Shown one piece after another: positions 17,535-25,963 of a DNA stretch of 41,559 nt. How positions within the stretch are numbered: position 1 is the stretch's first letter; each line of letters starts with the position of its first letter. This stretch comes from Clostridiales bacterium. Its GTDB lineage: Bacteria > Bacillota > Clostridia > Christensenellales > Aristaeellaceae. Both the position numbers and the translations under genes were made by a program. The DNA lies in NCBI GenBank assembly GCA_015056315.1, contig SVGN01000022.1:1-41559 (forward strand). The letters are read 5' to 3'. The notes beneath the pieces are model-generated. The model had not been told where the DNA came from. It saw nothing but the letters and a program-made list of their open reading frames with translations, and searched no databases.

Positions 17535-18521
17535 TTACTTAAGATACTCCACCAGCAGCTTCTTGGCCGCATCCACATCCCGCAGGTCGATGACCTCGCA
17601 GGCGCTGTGCACATAGCGGCAGGGGATGGATACGGTACAGACCTTTACGCCGCCCCGGCTCAGCTGAATGGCGCTGGCATCGGTACCGCCGAAGGGCAGC
17701 ACCTCACGCTGGGTGGGCACGCCTGCAGCTTTACCGGCAGCCAGCAGGTCGCTAAACAATTCGGGGTTGGAGATGCTGCCCCGATCCATCACCTTGATGG
17801 CTGCGCCTGCGCCCAGCTTGACGGCAGGCAGCTTGGTCTCGGGGGTATCGCCGTTAGCGGTCACATCCAGGGCGATGCCGATATCCGGCTCCACACCATA
17901 GGCAGCGGTCTTGGCACCGCGGCAGCCCACCTCCTCCTGGGTGGAGAAGACAGCGATGATGGTGTTCCTGGTCTTTTCGGGCAGCTCCTTGAGCACAGCC
18001 ACCAGCAGCGCGCAGGCGATGCGGTCATCCATAGCGGGAGCGGCCACCTTGTTTTCGCCCAGGCGGAAGCAATCGTTGCTGTAGACCGCCATATCGCCCA
18101 GGTTGACCATAGACAGGGCCTCGGCCTCGTTCTCTGCGCCGATATCGATGAACATATGCTTCATGGCAGGGGTCTCGCCCTCACGGACGGGCTCCCGGGC
18201 AATGATGCCCTGCACGCCGTTGCCGAAGGTAACATGACGGGTCAGGCTGGCATTCATGCCGATGCCGCCCACGGGCATCACCCGCAGGAAGCCTTCCTTC
18301 TCGACCGCCACAACGATAAAGCCGATGTGATCCATATGGGCGGAGAGCATGATGCGCTTGCCGCCCTCCATGCCCTGCTTTTCGCAGATCAGGTTGCCCA
18401 TGGCATCCCGGCGGATGGTATCCACACAGGGCTTGACCATTTCCTCGATGGTATCGGCTACAAGGGTCTCCCGACCGGTGGGGCCGTAGGCATCCACCAG
18501 TTTCTTGATCATATCAAACAT
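17535..18521 (-). CDS. M42 family metallo-aminopeptidase (third of three)
   Basis: A 328-residue M42 peptidase (TET/FrvX/glutamyl-aminopeptidase family), normally a dodecameric cytoplasmic aminopeptidase that trims peptides. Metal and catalytic residues are present: SAHMDHIGF (His, Asp), AMDDRIAC (bridging Asp), TQEEVGCRGA (catalytic Glu, metal Glu), ALDVTANGD and the final RYVHSACEV histidine. The start ATG has AAGGGGG about 12 bases upstream. It follows the second paralogue by 15 bases and is the last gene before the terminator. Substrate preference (acidic, neutral or basic N-termini) is not readable from sequence. Confidence 0.92.
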   Translation of the reverse strand: MFDMIKKLVDAYGPTGRETLVADTIEEMVKPCVDTIRRDAMGNLICEKQGMEGGKRIMLSAHMDHIGFIVVAVEKEGFLRVMPVGGIGMNASLTRHVTFGNGVQGIIAREPVREGETPAMKHMFIDIGAENEAEALSMVNLGDMAVYSNDCFRLGENKVAAPAMDDRIACALLVAVLKELPEKTRNTIIAVFSTQEEVGCRGAKTAAYGVEPDIGIALDVTANGDTPETKLPAVKLGAGAAIKVMDRGSISNPELFSDLLAAGKAAGVPTQREVLPFGGTDASAIQLSRGGVKVCTVSIPCRYVHSACEVIDLRDVDAAKKLLVEYLK

Positions 18522-18536
18522 GGGTCATAATCCCCC

Positions 18537-19580
18537 TTACTTTTCAAGATAGGCTTTCGCCAGCTGGTACTGAGCCTCCACATCGCTCAGGGAGCAGACG
18601 GTGGAGGGGCTGTGGATGTAGCGGCAGGGCACGCTGAGCACACAGGTGCGCACACCGATGCCGGTGCGCTGCATCACGCCGCCCTCGTTGCCGCCGGATA
18701 CGCTCATCTTTACCTGATGGGCGGCACCGCAGGCCTTTGCGGTGGCCATCATATCGGCAAACATTTCCGGCTGGGCGATGGAGGCATTATCCATAAAGCT
18801 GATGGCAACGCCCTGCCCCACACGGCAGACCTTGGAGGCCTCGGGCATATCGCCCGCATCGTTGGCGGTGGTGCCCTCCAGCGCGATGGCGATGTCGGGC
18901 ATCAGGCGGAAGGCAGCGCCCTGAGCGCCGCGGCAGCCCACCTCCTCCTGGCAGGTGAAGACGAAGTCGGTATCGCCGGAGACCTCTGCATCCAGTAGGC
19001 GCAGCATGTTGTAGCAGCCCACACGGTCGTCCGCCGCCTTGCACAGCAGCAGGCCGTCGCCGAAGGGGGTGTAGGGGGTATCAAAGGTGATGGGGGTACC
19101 GGCGGGGGCGTGGCGGAGGGCCTCGTCCTTATCCTTGGCGCCGATATCCACAAACAGCTGGTCGATGGGCAGCACGTTTTTGCGGTCCGCCGCCGACTGC
19201 TGGTGGATGGCCATGGCACCGATCACGCCGGAGATGGCCTCCTTGCCCTCTTTGCCATCCTTGCCGGGCACATCGTAGCCCACCCGCACACGCTTGGAGA
19301 CCAGCACACGGGGGTCGATGCCGCCGATGGCGCGCACCCGCAGCAGACCATCCTCGGTGGCGTTGATCACCATCAGGCCCACCTCATCCATATGGGCGGT
19401 GAGCATCACATGGGGCGCATCGGGGTTCTTGCCTGCCTTGTGGGCGATCACATTGCCCATCTTATCGATGGTCACGTTCTCCTCGCCCAGTTTTTCGACG
19501 CAACGGTGGTAGACCGCCATGCGCACGGGCTCCTCCCGTCCGCTGATGCCCTGCAGTTCACAAAGCTGTTTCAGCTCCAT
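18537..19580 (-). CDS. M42 family metallo-aminopeptidase (second of three)
   Basis: A 347-residue M42 peptidase. Active-site blocks: TAHMDEVGLM, KAADDRVGC, CQEEVGCRGA, and the terminal RYIHSPSTV histidine. At the third metal position it has ALEGTTAND (Glu) where the other two paralogues have Asp (DVTAN, DVSHA), a known variant within the family that may mark a different substrate class. Its start overlaps the end of the first paralogue by ten bases, so translation is probably coupled. Confidence 0.92.
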   Translation of the reverse strand: MELKQLCELQGISGREEPVRMAVYHRCVEKLGEENVTIDKMGNVIAHKAGKNPDAPHVMLTAHMDEVGLMVINATEDGLLRVRAIGGIDPRVLVSKRVRVGYDVPGKDGKEGKEAISGVIGAMAIHQQSAADRKNVLPIDQLFVDIGAKDKDEALRHAPAGTPITFDTPYTPFGDGLLLCKAADDRVGCYNMLRLLDAEVSGDTDFVFTCQEEVGCRGAQGAAFRLMPDIAIALEGTTANDAGDMPEASKVCRVGQGVAISFMDNASIAQPEMFADMMATAKACGAAHQVKMSVSGGNEGGVMQRTGIGVRTCVLSVPCRYIHSPSTVCSLSDVEAQYQLAKAYLEK

Positions 19581-20641
19581 AGGTCTTCATCCCACCTTTC
19601 GTCGATGTCGCACAGGAAGTGGCTGAGCAAGCGCCCGCACTCCCGGATGACGCCCATATCCAGCAGTTCTACCGTGGTATGCATATACTTCAGCGGCAGA
19701 TCGATCAGCACACAGGGGATGCCCGCACGGGCCACCTGCACATTGTCGGTATCGGTACCGGTGCGGCTGGTGGCGTGCTCGGTGTTGAGCTTGATGTGGT
19801 TGTCGCCTGCGGTCTTCTTGAGCTTATCCAGCAGCTTGTGCTGGATGTAGGGGCCGTAGGTGGCGGCGGGGGCATCCAGCGGCACGGTGGTATCCGGGCG
19901 GCTGGCGGGAATGGTGGCGTGGGATACATCCAGCACCACAGCCAGGTCGGGGTCCACCGTATAGGCCGCCACGGCAGCGCCCTTGCAGCCCACCTCCTCC
20001 TGAGAGGTGGCCACGAAGTAGATATCGCACATGTGCTGCATGCGCTGAAGCCGCTCCGCAGCCTCCAGCAGCACGCCCACGCAGGCGCGGTCGTCCATGG
20101 TCTTGGCGGCGCAGCACTCGTTGAGCAGCTTGGTGGCGGGGCCGCAGAGGGTGATCAGGTCGCCAATGGCCACCTTCTCCCGCACGGCTTCCGGGCTCAG
20201 GCCCAGATCCACGAACAGATCCTCCCGCTTGTAGTTGCTTTGGCGGTCGGCTGCGCTGAGCAGGTGGGGCGGGGTCGCGCCCACCACGCCGGTGAGCACC
20301 TCGCCGCTGAGGGAGGCGTGCACCTTGACCACACCTGCGGGCAGGATGCGGGGATCCACACCGCCCACCTGACCCATGCGCAGCGTACCGTCCTTCAGGA
20401 TGTCGGAGACCATGAGAGCGATCTCATCCTGATGGGCGCAGAGCAGCACCTTGGGGGCGGGAGAGCCGTCCGGGGTGGGGCGGGTAGCCTTTTTACAGGC
20501 GATGACGTTGTACAGCGGGTCGATCTCCACACTGTCCACCAGAGGGCGGAACAGATCCGCCAGCCACTGGGACACCGGGCCTTCATGACCGCTGGGGCCA
20601 TGCTGCACAGCCATGCCTTCCAGGTATGCAAAAATATCCAT
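19571..20641 (-). CDS. M42 family metallo-aminopeptidase (first of three)
   Basis: A 356-residue M42 peptidase and the promoter-proximal member of the trio. Blocks: HGPSGHEGP near the N-terminus, CAHQDEIALM (Gln replaces the common Met, metal ligands kept), KTMDDRACVG, SQEEVGCKGA, LDVSHATIP, and KYMHTTVEL. It is the longest and most divergent of the three. The ribosome binding site is modest (AAAGGA about 11 bases before ATG). Confidence 0.92.
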   Translation of the reverse strand: MDIFAYLEGMAVQHGPSGHEGPVSQWLADLFRPLVDSVEIDPLYNVIACKKATRPTPDGSPAPKVLLCAHQDEIALMVSDILKDGTLRMGQVGGVDPRILPAGVVKVHASLSGEVLTGVVGATPPHLLSAADRQSNYKREDLFVDLGLSPEAVREKVAIGDLITLCGPATKLLNECCAAKTMDDRACVGVLLEAAERLQRMQHMCDIYFVATSQEEVGCKGAAVAAYTVDPDLAVVLDVSHATIPASRPDTTVPLDAPAATYGPYIQHKLLDKLKKTAGDNHIKLNTEHATSRTGTDTDNVQVARAGIPCVLIDLPLKYMHTTVELLDMGVIRECGRLLSHFLCDIDERWDEDLWS

Positions 20642-20683
20642 ATTGTCTCTGTCCTTTCAGAGGAACTTTGTTCTGCGGGGTTT

Positions 20684-20712
20684 ATTATACATGGTTTTTC
20701 GGCTTGGCGCAA
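20684..20712 (-). promoter_or_regulatory. Promoter of the triple M42 operon
   Basis: Minus strand TTGCGC (20707-20712), 17-base spacer, TATAAT (20684-20689), about 40 bases before the first M42 gene. Confidence 0.7.
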
Positions 20713-20759
20713 TGGGTGGGCCAAAGGTTGCCCTGCCGCTCAGCGCACACCTTGTCCCG

Positions 20760-20804
20760 GCCATTCTCCGGACGGCACATCCCAGCCATTCTCCGGACAG
20801 CACA
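20760..20804. repeat. Two 20-bp direct repeats in a divergent promoter region
   Basis: Copies at 20760-20779 and 20785-20804 (GCCATTCTCCGGAC followed by G/A GCACA) match at 19 of 20 positions with a 25-base period. They lie between the M42 promoter and the zinc-ribbon gene promoter, abutting the latter's -35. Confidence 0.7.
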
Positions 20805-20809
20805 GGTAC

Positions 20810-20838
20810 TGTACAAAGCTGTCTATTTCTGTTATGAT
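20810..20838 (+). promoter_or_regulatory. Promoter of zinc-ribbon membrane protein
   Basis: TGTACA (20810-20815), 17-base spacer, TATGAT (20833-20838) with an upstream TG one base away (extended -10). Confidence 0.6.
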
Positions 20839-20935
20839 AAAGGGGACAGGCCACGAGAAAACAAACGAATAGCAAGTAAGCCGGTTGTACGATGTGCAGC
20901 AGGCTTCCCCATCTGCCAAAAGGAGTATGAGACAA

Positions 20936-22213
20936 ATGAGTACAGTCGCTTACAAATGCCCCAACTGCGCATCCTCCCTCAGCTTCGACGGTGCCAGCGG
21001 CAAGCTGCTCTGCGCAGCCTGCGGCAGCCAGTTCGATCTGGCCGCCATGGAGGCCATGTATGCCGCCCAGACCGGCAACGGCATCGATTTCGAGACCCCT
21101 ACCGAGGGCTACGCCGCTGCCGATGTGGCACAGCTGAAGGCCTACAACTGCAAAAACTGCGGTGCCGAGCTGATCACCGAAGGCACCACCACGGCTACCG
21201 AGTGCCCCTACTGCGGCAGCCCCACCATCCTGCCCGACCGGATCGACGGCGGCATCCGTCCGGAGCTGGTGGTTCCCTTCACCATCAGCAAGGAGCAAGC
21301 GCAGAAGCTGTTTGAGGAATACTTCCAGGGCAAGAAGCTGCTGCCCAACCTGTTCAAGAAAGACAACCGGATCGCCGAGATCCGCAAGCTGTATGTGCCC
21401 TACTGGCTCTTTGACTGCGATGCGGATGCCACCATCATCTACAATGCCGAAAAGCGCCACACCACCCGCACCGACGAGTGGGAGACCGAGACCGTTGCGC
21501 ATTACATCGTTACCCGTAGCGGCAGCATGAGCTTCGAAAACATCCCTGTGGACGGCAGTGTGAAGCTGGATAACAAGATCAGCGAATCGCTGGAGCCCTA
21601 CGACCTCTCCAAGGCCATCCCCTTCTCTCCGGCGGTGCTTTCCGGCTCGCTGGCAGACCACGCGGATGTGGATGCGGCAGAATGCGAGAAGCGCGCCGTG
21701 GAGCGTGTAAAAAGCAGCATCACCCAGGCGATCCGCAACAGCGTTACCGGCTACACCAGTGTAACGGAGCGCAGCAAGGGCTTCTCTTCCAAGGGCGGCA
21801 AGGTGACCCCCGTGCTGCTGCCCGTATGGCTCATTACCACCGTGAAGGATGGCAAGACCTACACCTTCGCCATCAACGGCCAGACCGGCAAGCTGACCTG
21901 CGATGTGCCCACCGACAAGGGCAAGGCCTTCCTGTGGGGCGCGGGCGCTTTTTCGGGCGTGATGGGCATCGGTGCGCTGATCCTGCACCTGATCAAGCAG
22001 CTGGGCAGCGGCACCCTGCTGATCGTGGGGCTGTTTGCGCTCATCGCCGCCATCTGCGTGGTGGCGGGGCTGATCGGCCAGCTGAAGCAGGCTTCCAGCC
22101 AGGCCGGTGCAGCCGATTATGTGCGGGAGGGCGGCCTGTCCCTGCGGCAGAAGCAGGATCTGTTCCTCTACACCAAGACCAACCGGCGCAAGATCGAAAA
22201 ACAGGAGCAGTAA
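20936..22213 (+). CDS. Double zinc-ribbon membrane protein
   Basis: A 425-residue protein of the kind annotated as TFIIB-type zinc ribbon-containing protein; function unknown. Two four-cysteine ribbons are visible: Cys8/Cys11 with Cys26/Cys29, and Cys72/Cys75 with Cys90/Cys93. A central region (about 105-330) follows with FTISKEQAQKLFEEYF and KLYVPYWLFD, typical of the family. Two hydrophobic helices lie near 335-357 and 362-385, and the C-terminus is basic (TNRRKIEKQEQ). ATG at 20936 has AGGAG ten bases upstream; an in-frame ATG at 20927 is too close to it. The likely topology is ribbons and tail in the cytoplasm. Confidence 0.8.
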   Translation: MSTVAYKCPNCASSLSFDGASGKLLCAACGSQFDLAAMEAMYAAQTGNGIDFETPTEGYAAADVAQLKAYNCKNCGAELITEGTTTATECPYCGSPTILPDRIDGGIRPELVVPFTISKEQAQKLFEEYFQGKKLLPNLFKKDNRIAEIRKLYVPYWLFDCDADATIIYNAEKRHTTRTDEWETETVAHYIVTRSGSMSFENIPVDGSVKLDNKISESLEPYDLSKAIPFSPAVLSGSLADHADVDAAECEKRAVERVKSSITQAIRNSVTGYTSVTERSKGFSSKGGKVTPVLLPVWLITTVKDGKTYTFAINGQTGKLTCDVPTDKGKAFLWGAGAFSGVMGIGALILHLIKQLGSGTLLIVGLFALIAAICVVAGLIGQLKQASSQAGAADYVREGGLSLRQKQDLFLYTKTNRRKIEKQEQ

Positions 22214-22244
22214 CAGAAAGCCCTTGGCAAAGCTCCCGGGCAGC

Positions 22245-22284
22245 AAAAGAACCGTTTGCAGCAAACGCTGCAAACGGTTCTTTT
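22245..22284. terminator. Bidirectional terminator, 18-bp perfect stem
   Basis: Bases 22245-22262 and 22267-22284 are perfectly complementary around AAAC, with A and T runs at the two ends. It sits between the converging zinc-ribbon and GH9 genes. Confidence 0.92.
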
Positions 22285-22308
22285 GATTCGGTCACAGTTG
22301 TTCGGGCC

Positions 22309-24801
22309 TTACTCCCCCATCAGCTGCCGTGCCGCCAGCACCAGGAACATGTAGCAGCTGGAGCCGCCGCCCAGCACATACTCGGTCTGCTGCCAGAGGA
22401 AGGGCCACTTGAGCAGCTCGGGGAAGTCGGGGCGGATGAGGGCGGTGCCGGAAACTACGCCGCCGGGGATGAAGGAGAAGTCGCCACGGTTCATGCCGTA
22501 GGCGGTGGTGGTGGAGACCGCACCCACGCCGGAGGCAAAGGAGGCGGTGTTGCTGCCCGGGTGGCAGCCCAGCACGAAGTTGAGGGAGTTGAGCAGCAGC
22601 GCCGGGTCGAACAGATCGGGGAAGGCCTTGTGCAGGAAGTAAAACTCCATGCCCATCCGCTGGATCTGCCAGCCTGCGCCCCAGATATGGGGCTGGTAGG
22701 GGATGCCGTAGGGGGTCTCGCCGCACAGGGCGTCGATCTCAGCCCGGTGGCCCTCCAGCGCAGTGCGTACCTTGGCGGTGAAGGCTTCATCCTTCACCCA
22801 GGGCAGGGCACGGGCGGCGATCCAGCCCATGCGCCTGATGTTTTCGGCGATCAGCTGGGCAGCGTCCAGCAGGTACGCCCGGTAGCGCTCCTCACCGGTG
22901 GTGATGAGCAGCTCGCAGGCCGCATGCACCGCAGAGGCTTCCGCCCACTGGTTATGGTGGTGATCCGTCACCTCAAACAGTTCCCGGGCTGCCTTCAGGG
23001 CATCCTGGGCCAAAGCATCGTTGAAGCCGGTCAGCGCACGGCTGATGGCCGCCAGCTGGGCAGCGGTGGAAAGCTCACGGGGCGGGTTATCCTCGGTAAA
23101 GACCCAACGGTCGTCCTCGCCGCCGGGGAGGCCGTCGGTCATATTGGCCGGGTCGCCCAGAAGCACGTACTGGCGCAGGTCGTTGCAGATGATGCCCCGG
23201 TACAGCCGCCCCAGCGCATTGTAGCCCGCCATCACAGAGAGGGTGCCGTGCTCGATCTGCTGGAGGATGTCGTTCTTGCCATCCGGCTGGTGGATCTCCA
23301 CCGTCTTGGTCTGCTGGTCGATGGCGGTGGCATCGTAATCCACATGGAAGGCTTCGTAGATCAGGGTAAGGATGTAGGCCTCCCCCGCCTGCGACTCGAT
23401 GCGCAGGTCAAAGTCGCCCGCATCGTGCCAGCCGCCCACGTTGAGGCCGGGCACCTGCTCGCCGGGCTGATACTTGCAAAGGGTGCTGCCCTCCTGCTTG
23501 TAGCCGTCGAAATGGTTCCAGTTGACGGGAGCCATGCGGGCATCGTCATCGTGGCACAGGCCGTGCCAGACGCGGTACTTCTCGTTGACCCGCATATGGC
23601 ACATCTGCACCGGCAGGAAGTACTCCAGCACCGGCTGCCAGACGCCCCGGTCGAACACATCCGCACCGATGCGGAACACGGAGGAGCTTTCGCTGCCGTA
23701 GCGCACCTGGTAAAGGCCCGGCTCGGTCACATCGGAAAAATCGAAGGTAAGGTAGTTGTAGCGCAGAAAGCGCCCCCACTCATTGCCCATTTGGCTGCGT
23801 ACCGGCACGGGACCGCAGGCATCGATGCGGAGAAGCTCCACCGGCAGGCGGGCCTCCTCCCGGGCATCCAGCTCGATGACCGCCTGCTTGGGCTGCATGG
23901 GCAGATAGCCCACCTGAGAGGTCTGCACCACGGGGGTGTAGCGCCAGCTCTCCACCACATTGGGGGTGATGACCCATCGCAGCGCGCCCTTGGTAACGCC
24001 CATGGGCAGCTCGGCACTGAGCACGAACCAGCCGTTGTTGTGGTTCATGCGGCCATCGTAGAGCTTGATGGGCACTTGCTCGGAGACCACGGTAAAGCGG
24101 TACAGAGGCTCATCCGGGCGCACGGTGAAGCGATGACCCACCGCATAGGGGGCAGCGATCAGATCGTCGGCCACGATGGGGTTATAGCCCTTGCCCTCTC
24201 CGGCCAGGTGCTCACGGTTTGCGGTGATGCCCTCCATGGGCTTGAGGGTAGCGGTGTGTTCGTAGTTGGACTTGACCGCAAGCGTGGGGCCGTTGGGCTG
24301 GCTGGGGAAAATCCCCTGGGTATCATCCATGATCCAGGGCTTGCCGAACAGGTCGCCGGGGAACAGTTCCAGATTGAAGCACAGCTTGCCTGCAAAAGCC
24401 TCCGGCACGGGGGTATCCAGATCCACGGTGACGACCACATCGCTACCCGCACCCTCCACCCGCACGGTGTAGGTAAGCTCCAGATCCGGGTACAGCATGG
24501 GGTTGAAGCCCCGCATGTGCTGTTCCGGATCCGGGTAATGCAGGGTGGTGCTGATGGTGTTGGTCTCTGCATCCGGCACCCGCTCCTGCTGCTTGGGCAG
24601 GGGCTGCCACTGGCCGGGGGTCTGCTCAAAGCGGATGTCGCCGTTGGTGGCCACGCGCCGGCCGTGCATCAGAATGCTGACGCCGCTCTGGTGCCCGGCG
24701 GCATAAAAATCGCTGAAGGCCATCACATCAACACCGGCGCACTGGAAATAACCCGTCTTTTCGTTGAGAACAAAGCCGGTAGGCTGACTTCTTCTCTCCA
24801 T
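22309..24801 (-). CDS. Glycoside hydrolase family 9 protein without signal peptide
   Basis: An 830-residue GH9 enzyme. The catalytic (alpha/alpha)6 barrel begins near residue 385. It carries the DAGD signature in GGWHDAGDFD (Asp460, Asp463, the base) and a late LGCHPGSNTASF segment. Glu807 in QQTEYVLGGG is a candidate acid residue. An Ig-like (CelD N-terminal type) domain lies at about 293-380 (QVGYLPMQPK to YGSESSSVF). The first 285 or so residues form an additional, probably beta-rich domain I cannot name. There is no signal peptide, carbohydrate-binding module or dockerin, so the enzyme probably acts in the cytoplasm on imported oligosaccharides. Cellulase, cellodextrinase, or exo-glucosaminidase activity are all possible. 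GAGGA precedes ATG by eight bases. Confidence 0.85.
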   Translation of the reverse strand: MERRSQPTGFVLNEKTGYFQCAGVDVMAFSDFYAAGHQSGVSILMHGRRVATNGDIRFEQTPGQWQPLPKQQERVPDAETNTISTTLHYPDPEQHMRGFNPMLYPDLELTYTVRVEGAGSDVVVTVDLDTPVPEAFAGKLCFNLELFPGDLFGKPWIMDDTQGIFPSQPNGPTLAVKSNYEHTATLKPMEGITANREHLAGEGKGYNPIVADDLIAAPYAVGHRFTVRPDEPLYRFTVVSEQVPIKLYDGRMNHNNGWFVLSAELPMGVTKGALRWVITPNVVESWRYTPVVQTSQVGYLPMQPKQAVIELDAREEARLPVELLRIDACGPVPVRSQMGNEWGRFLRYNYLTFDFSDVTEPGLYQVRYGSESSSVFRIGADVFDRGVWQPVLEYFLPVQMCHMRVNEKYRVWHGLCHDDDARMAPVNWNHFDGYKQEGSTLCKYQPGEQVPGLNVGGWHDAGDFDLRIESQAGEAYILTLIYEAFHVDYDATAIDQQTKTVEIHQPDGKNDILQQIEHGTLSVMAGYNALGRLYRGIICNDLRQYVLLGDPANMTDGLPGGEDDRWVFTEDNPPRELSTAAQLAAISRALTGFNDALAQDALKAARELFEVTDHHHNQWAEASAVHAACELLITTGEERYRAYLLDAAQLIAENIRRMGWIAARALPWVKDEAFTAKVRTALEGHRAEIDALCGETPYGIPYQPHIWGAGWQIQRMGMEFYFLHKAFPDLFDPALLLNSLNFVLGCHPGSNTASFASGVGAVSTTTAYGMNRGDFSFIPGGVVSGTALIRPDFPELLKWPFLWQQTEYVLGGGSSCYMFLVLAARQLMGE

Positions 24802-24855
24802 GGTAACAGTCCTCTTTTCCTTGGTGATTATGGGGTTGTTTTTGAGGTTTTGAGC

Positions 24856-24884
24856 ATTTTAGCATGAACTGCCCGGGAATACAA
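24856..24884 (-). promoter_or_regulatory. Putative GH9 promoter
   Basis: Minus strand TTGTAT (24879-24884), 17-base spacer, TAAAAT (24856-24861) preceded by TG one base away (extended -10). Confidence 0.6.
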
Positions 24885-24979
24885 GCGGGTTTTCAACTAA
24901 TAACACACATTATTTTGTTAGCCGGACGGTTCTTTTTCCGCACCCTTTTTGCACGCTTCTCCCCACGGGCCCGGAACTA

Positions 24980-24988
24980 TGGTATAAT
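24980..24988 (+). promoter_or_regulatory. Promoter of transporter-methionine operon
   Basis: TGG-TATAAT, an extended -10 at 24980-24988 with no good -35. It lies only about 40 bases before the first start codon, leaving no room for an S-box, T-box or cobalamin riboswitch. Confidence 0.55.
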
Positions 24989-25026
24989 GCCCATGAAAAC
25001 GCTGTATTTACCGGGAGGTACGCTCT

Positions 25027-25944
25027 ATGATCAACATCGTTGGTATTCTGGAAAAAGCGCTGCCCGTCTTTTTGATGCTGGGGCTCGGCATGCTCTGCCG
25101 CAAAACCAAGCTGCTCTCCCGGGAGGGGGTAAACACCTTAAAATCGGTTGCGGTGAACATCACGCTGCCTGCGGTCATGTTTTCGGCCTTTGCCACGGCA
25201 GAATACAGCCTTTCCAGCATCTCGATCCCGGTGACCATGTTTGCGGCCTGTCTGCTGGCGTTGTTTCTGGGCTTTGCGGGCTGCAGGCTCTTTGGCCTGA
25301 AGGGGCGGCTCAGCCCCTTTATGGCGGCTGGCTTTGAGGCCGGTATGCTGGGCTATGCCCTGTTTGCCATCCTGTTTTCCGAAGCGGAGCGCCCTGCCTT
25401 TGCCATTGTGGATCTGGGCCAGGTGCTGTTCGTCTTTACCGTGTACAAGGCGCTGCTGGCCGGCAAGGGCGGGCTGCGGGGCGTGGTGCAGGAGGCCGTC
25501 GCCTCCCCCACTGTGTGGGCCATCATCGCCGGTCTCATCGTGGGCGTGAGCGGGCTGTACAGGGCGCTCATCCCCTCGGGCATCAGCGGCATCATCAACG
25601 CCGTGACCGATTTCGTTGCCGCCCCCACCAGCGCCATCATCCTGCTGGCCATCGGCTACGATCTGGTCTTTGCCGATGTGCGCTGGAAGGAGACCCTCAA
25701 GCTGGTAGGGCTGCGGCTGGCGGTATCCGCTGTGGTGCTGGGGCTGCTGCTCGTTGCCAACCGGCTGCTGGGCAACGTGATGCACACCGGCGCGCTGCTG
25801 ATGATGCTCATCCTGCCCCCGCCCTATGTGCTGCCCATCTTTGCCGATGTGGAGGAGGAGCGGGCGGATATCTCCTCTGCGCTTTCTCTGCTTACGCTCA
25901 TCGGCATCCTGCTCTATGTGGTGCTGGTGATCGTCTTTGCCTGA
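25027..25944 (+). CDS. AEC (auxin efflux carrier) family transporter
   Basis: A 305-residue membrane transporter of the AEC family (with MdcF and YfdV), with about ten hydrophobic helices in two five-helix halves. LPAVMFSAFA in the first half and ILLAIGYDLVF with ILPPPYVLPIF in the second are the family's characteristic stretches. Substrates of bacterial members are mostly unknown (malonate, malate, other carboxylates). GGGAGG precedes ATG. It leads a cluster whose later genes make methionine, with 19 bases to the Nudix gene, so a related substrate is possible but not shown. Confidence 0.88.
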   Translation: MINIVGILEKALPVFLMLGLGMLCRKTKLLSREGVNTLKSVAVNITLPAVMFSAFATAEYSLSSISIPVTMFAACLLALFLGFAGCRLFGLKGRLSPFMAAGFEAGMLGYALFAILFSEAERPAFAIVDLGQVLFVFTVYKALLAGKGGLRGVVQEAVASPTVWAIIAGLIVGVSGLYRALIPSGISGIINAVTDFVAAPTSAIILLAIGYDLVFADVRWKETLKLVGLRLAVSAVVLGLLLVANRLLGNVMHTGALLMMLILPPPYVLPIFADVEEERADISSALSLLTLIGILLYVVLVIVFA

Positions 25945-25963
25945 CCGTGAAAGGAGGCTTCCC

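Noticed and set aside
21682-24867. 1061-codon plus-strand frame across the zinc-ribbon and GH9 genes
   Set aside because: It reads through a bidirectional terminator and is antisense to GH9; a shadow frame.
24889-25026. S-box, T-box or cobalamin riboswitch before the methionine operon
   Set aside because: The leader after the extended -10 is only about 30 bases long and contains no conserved element.
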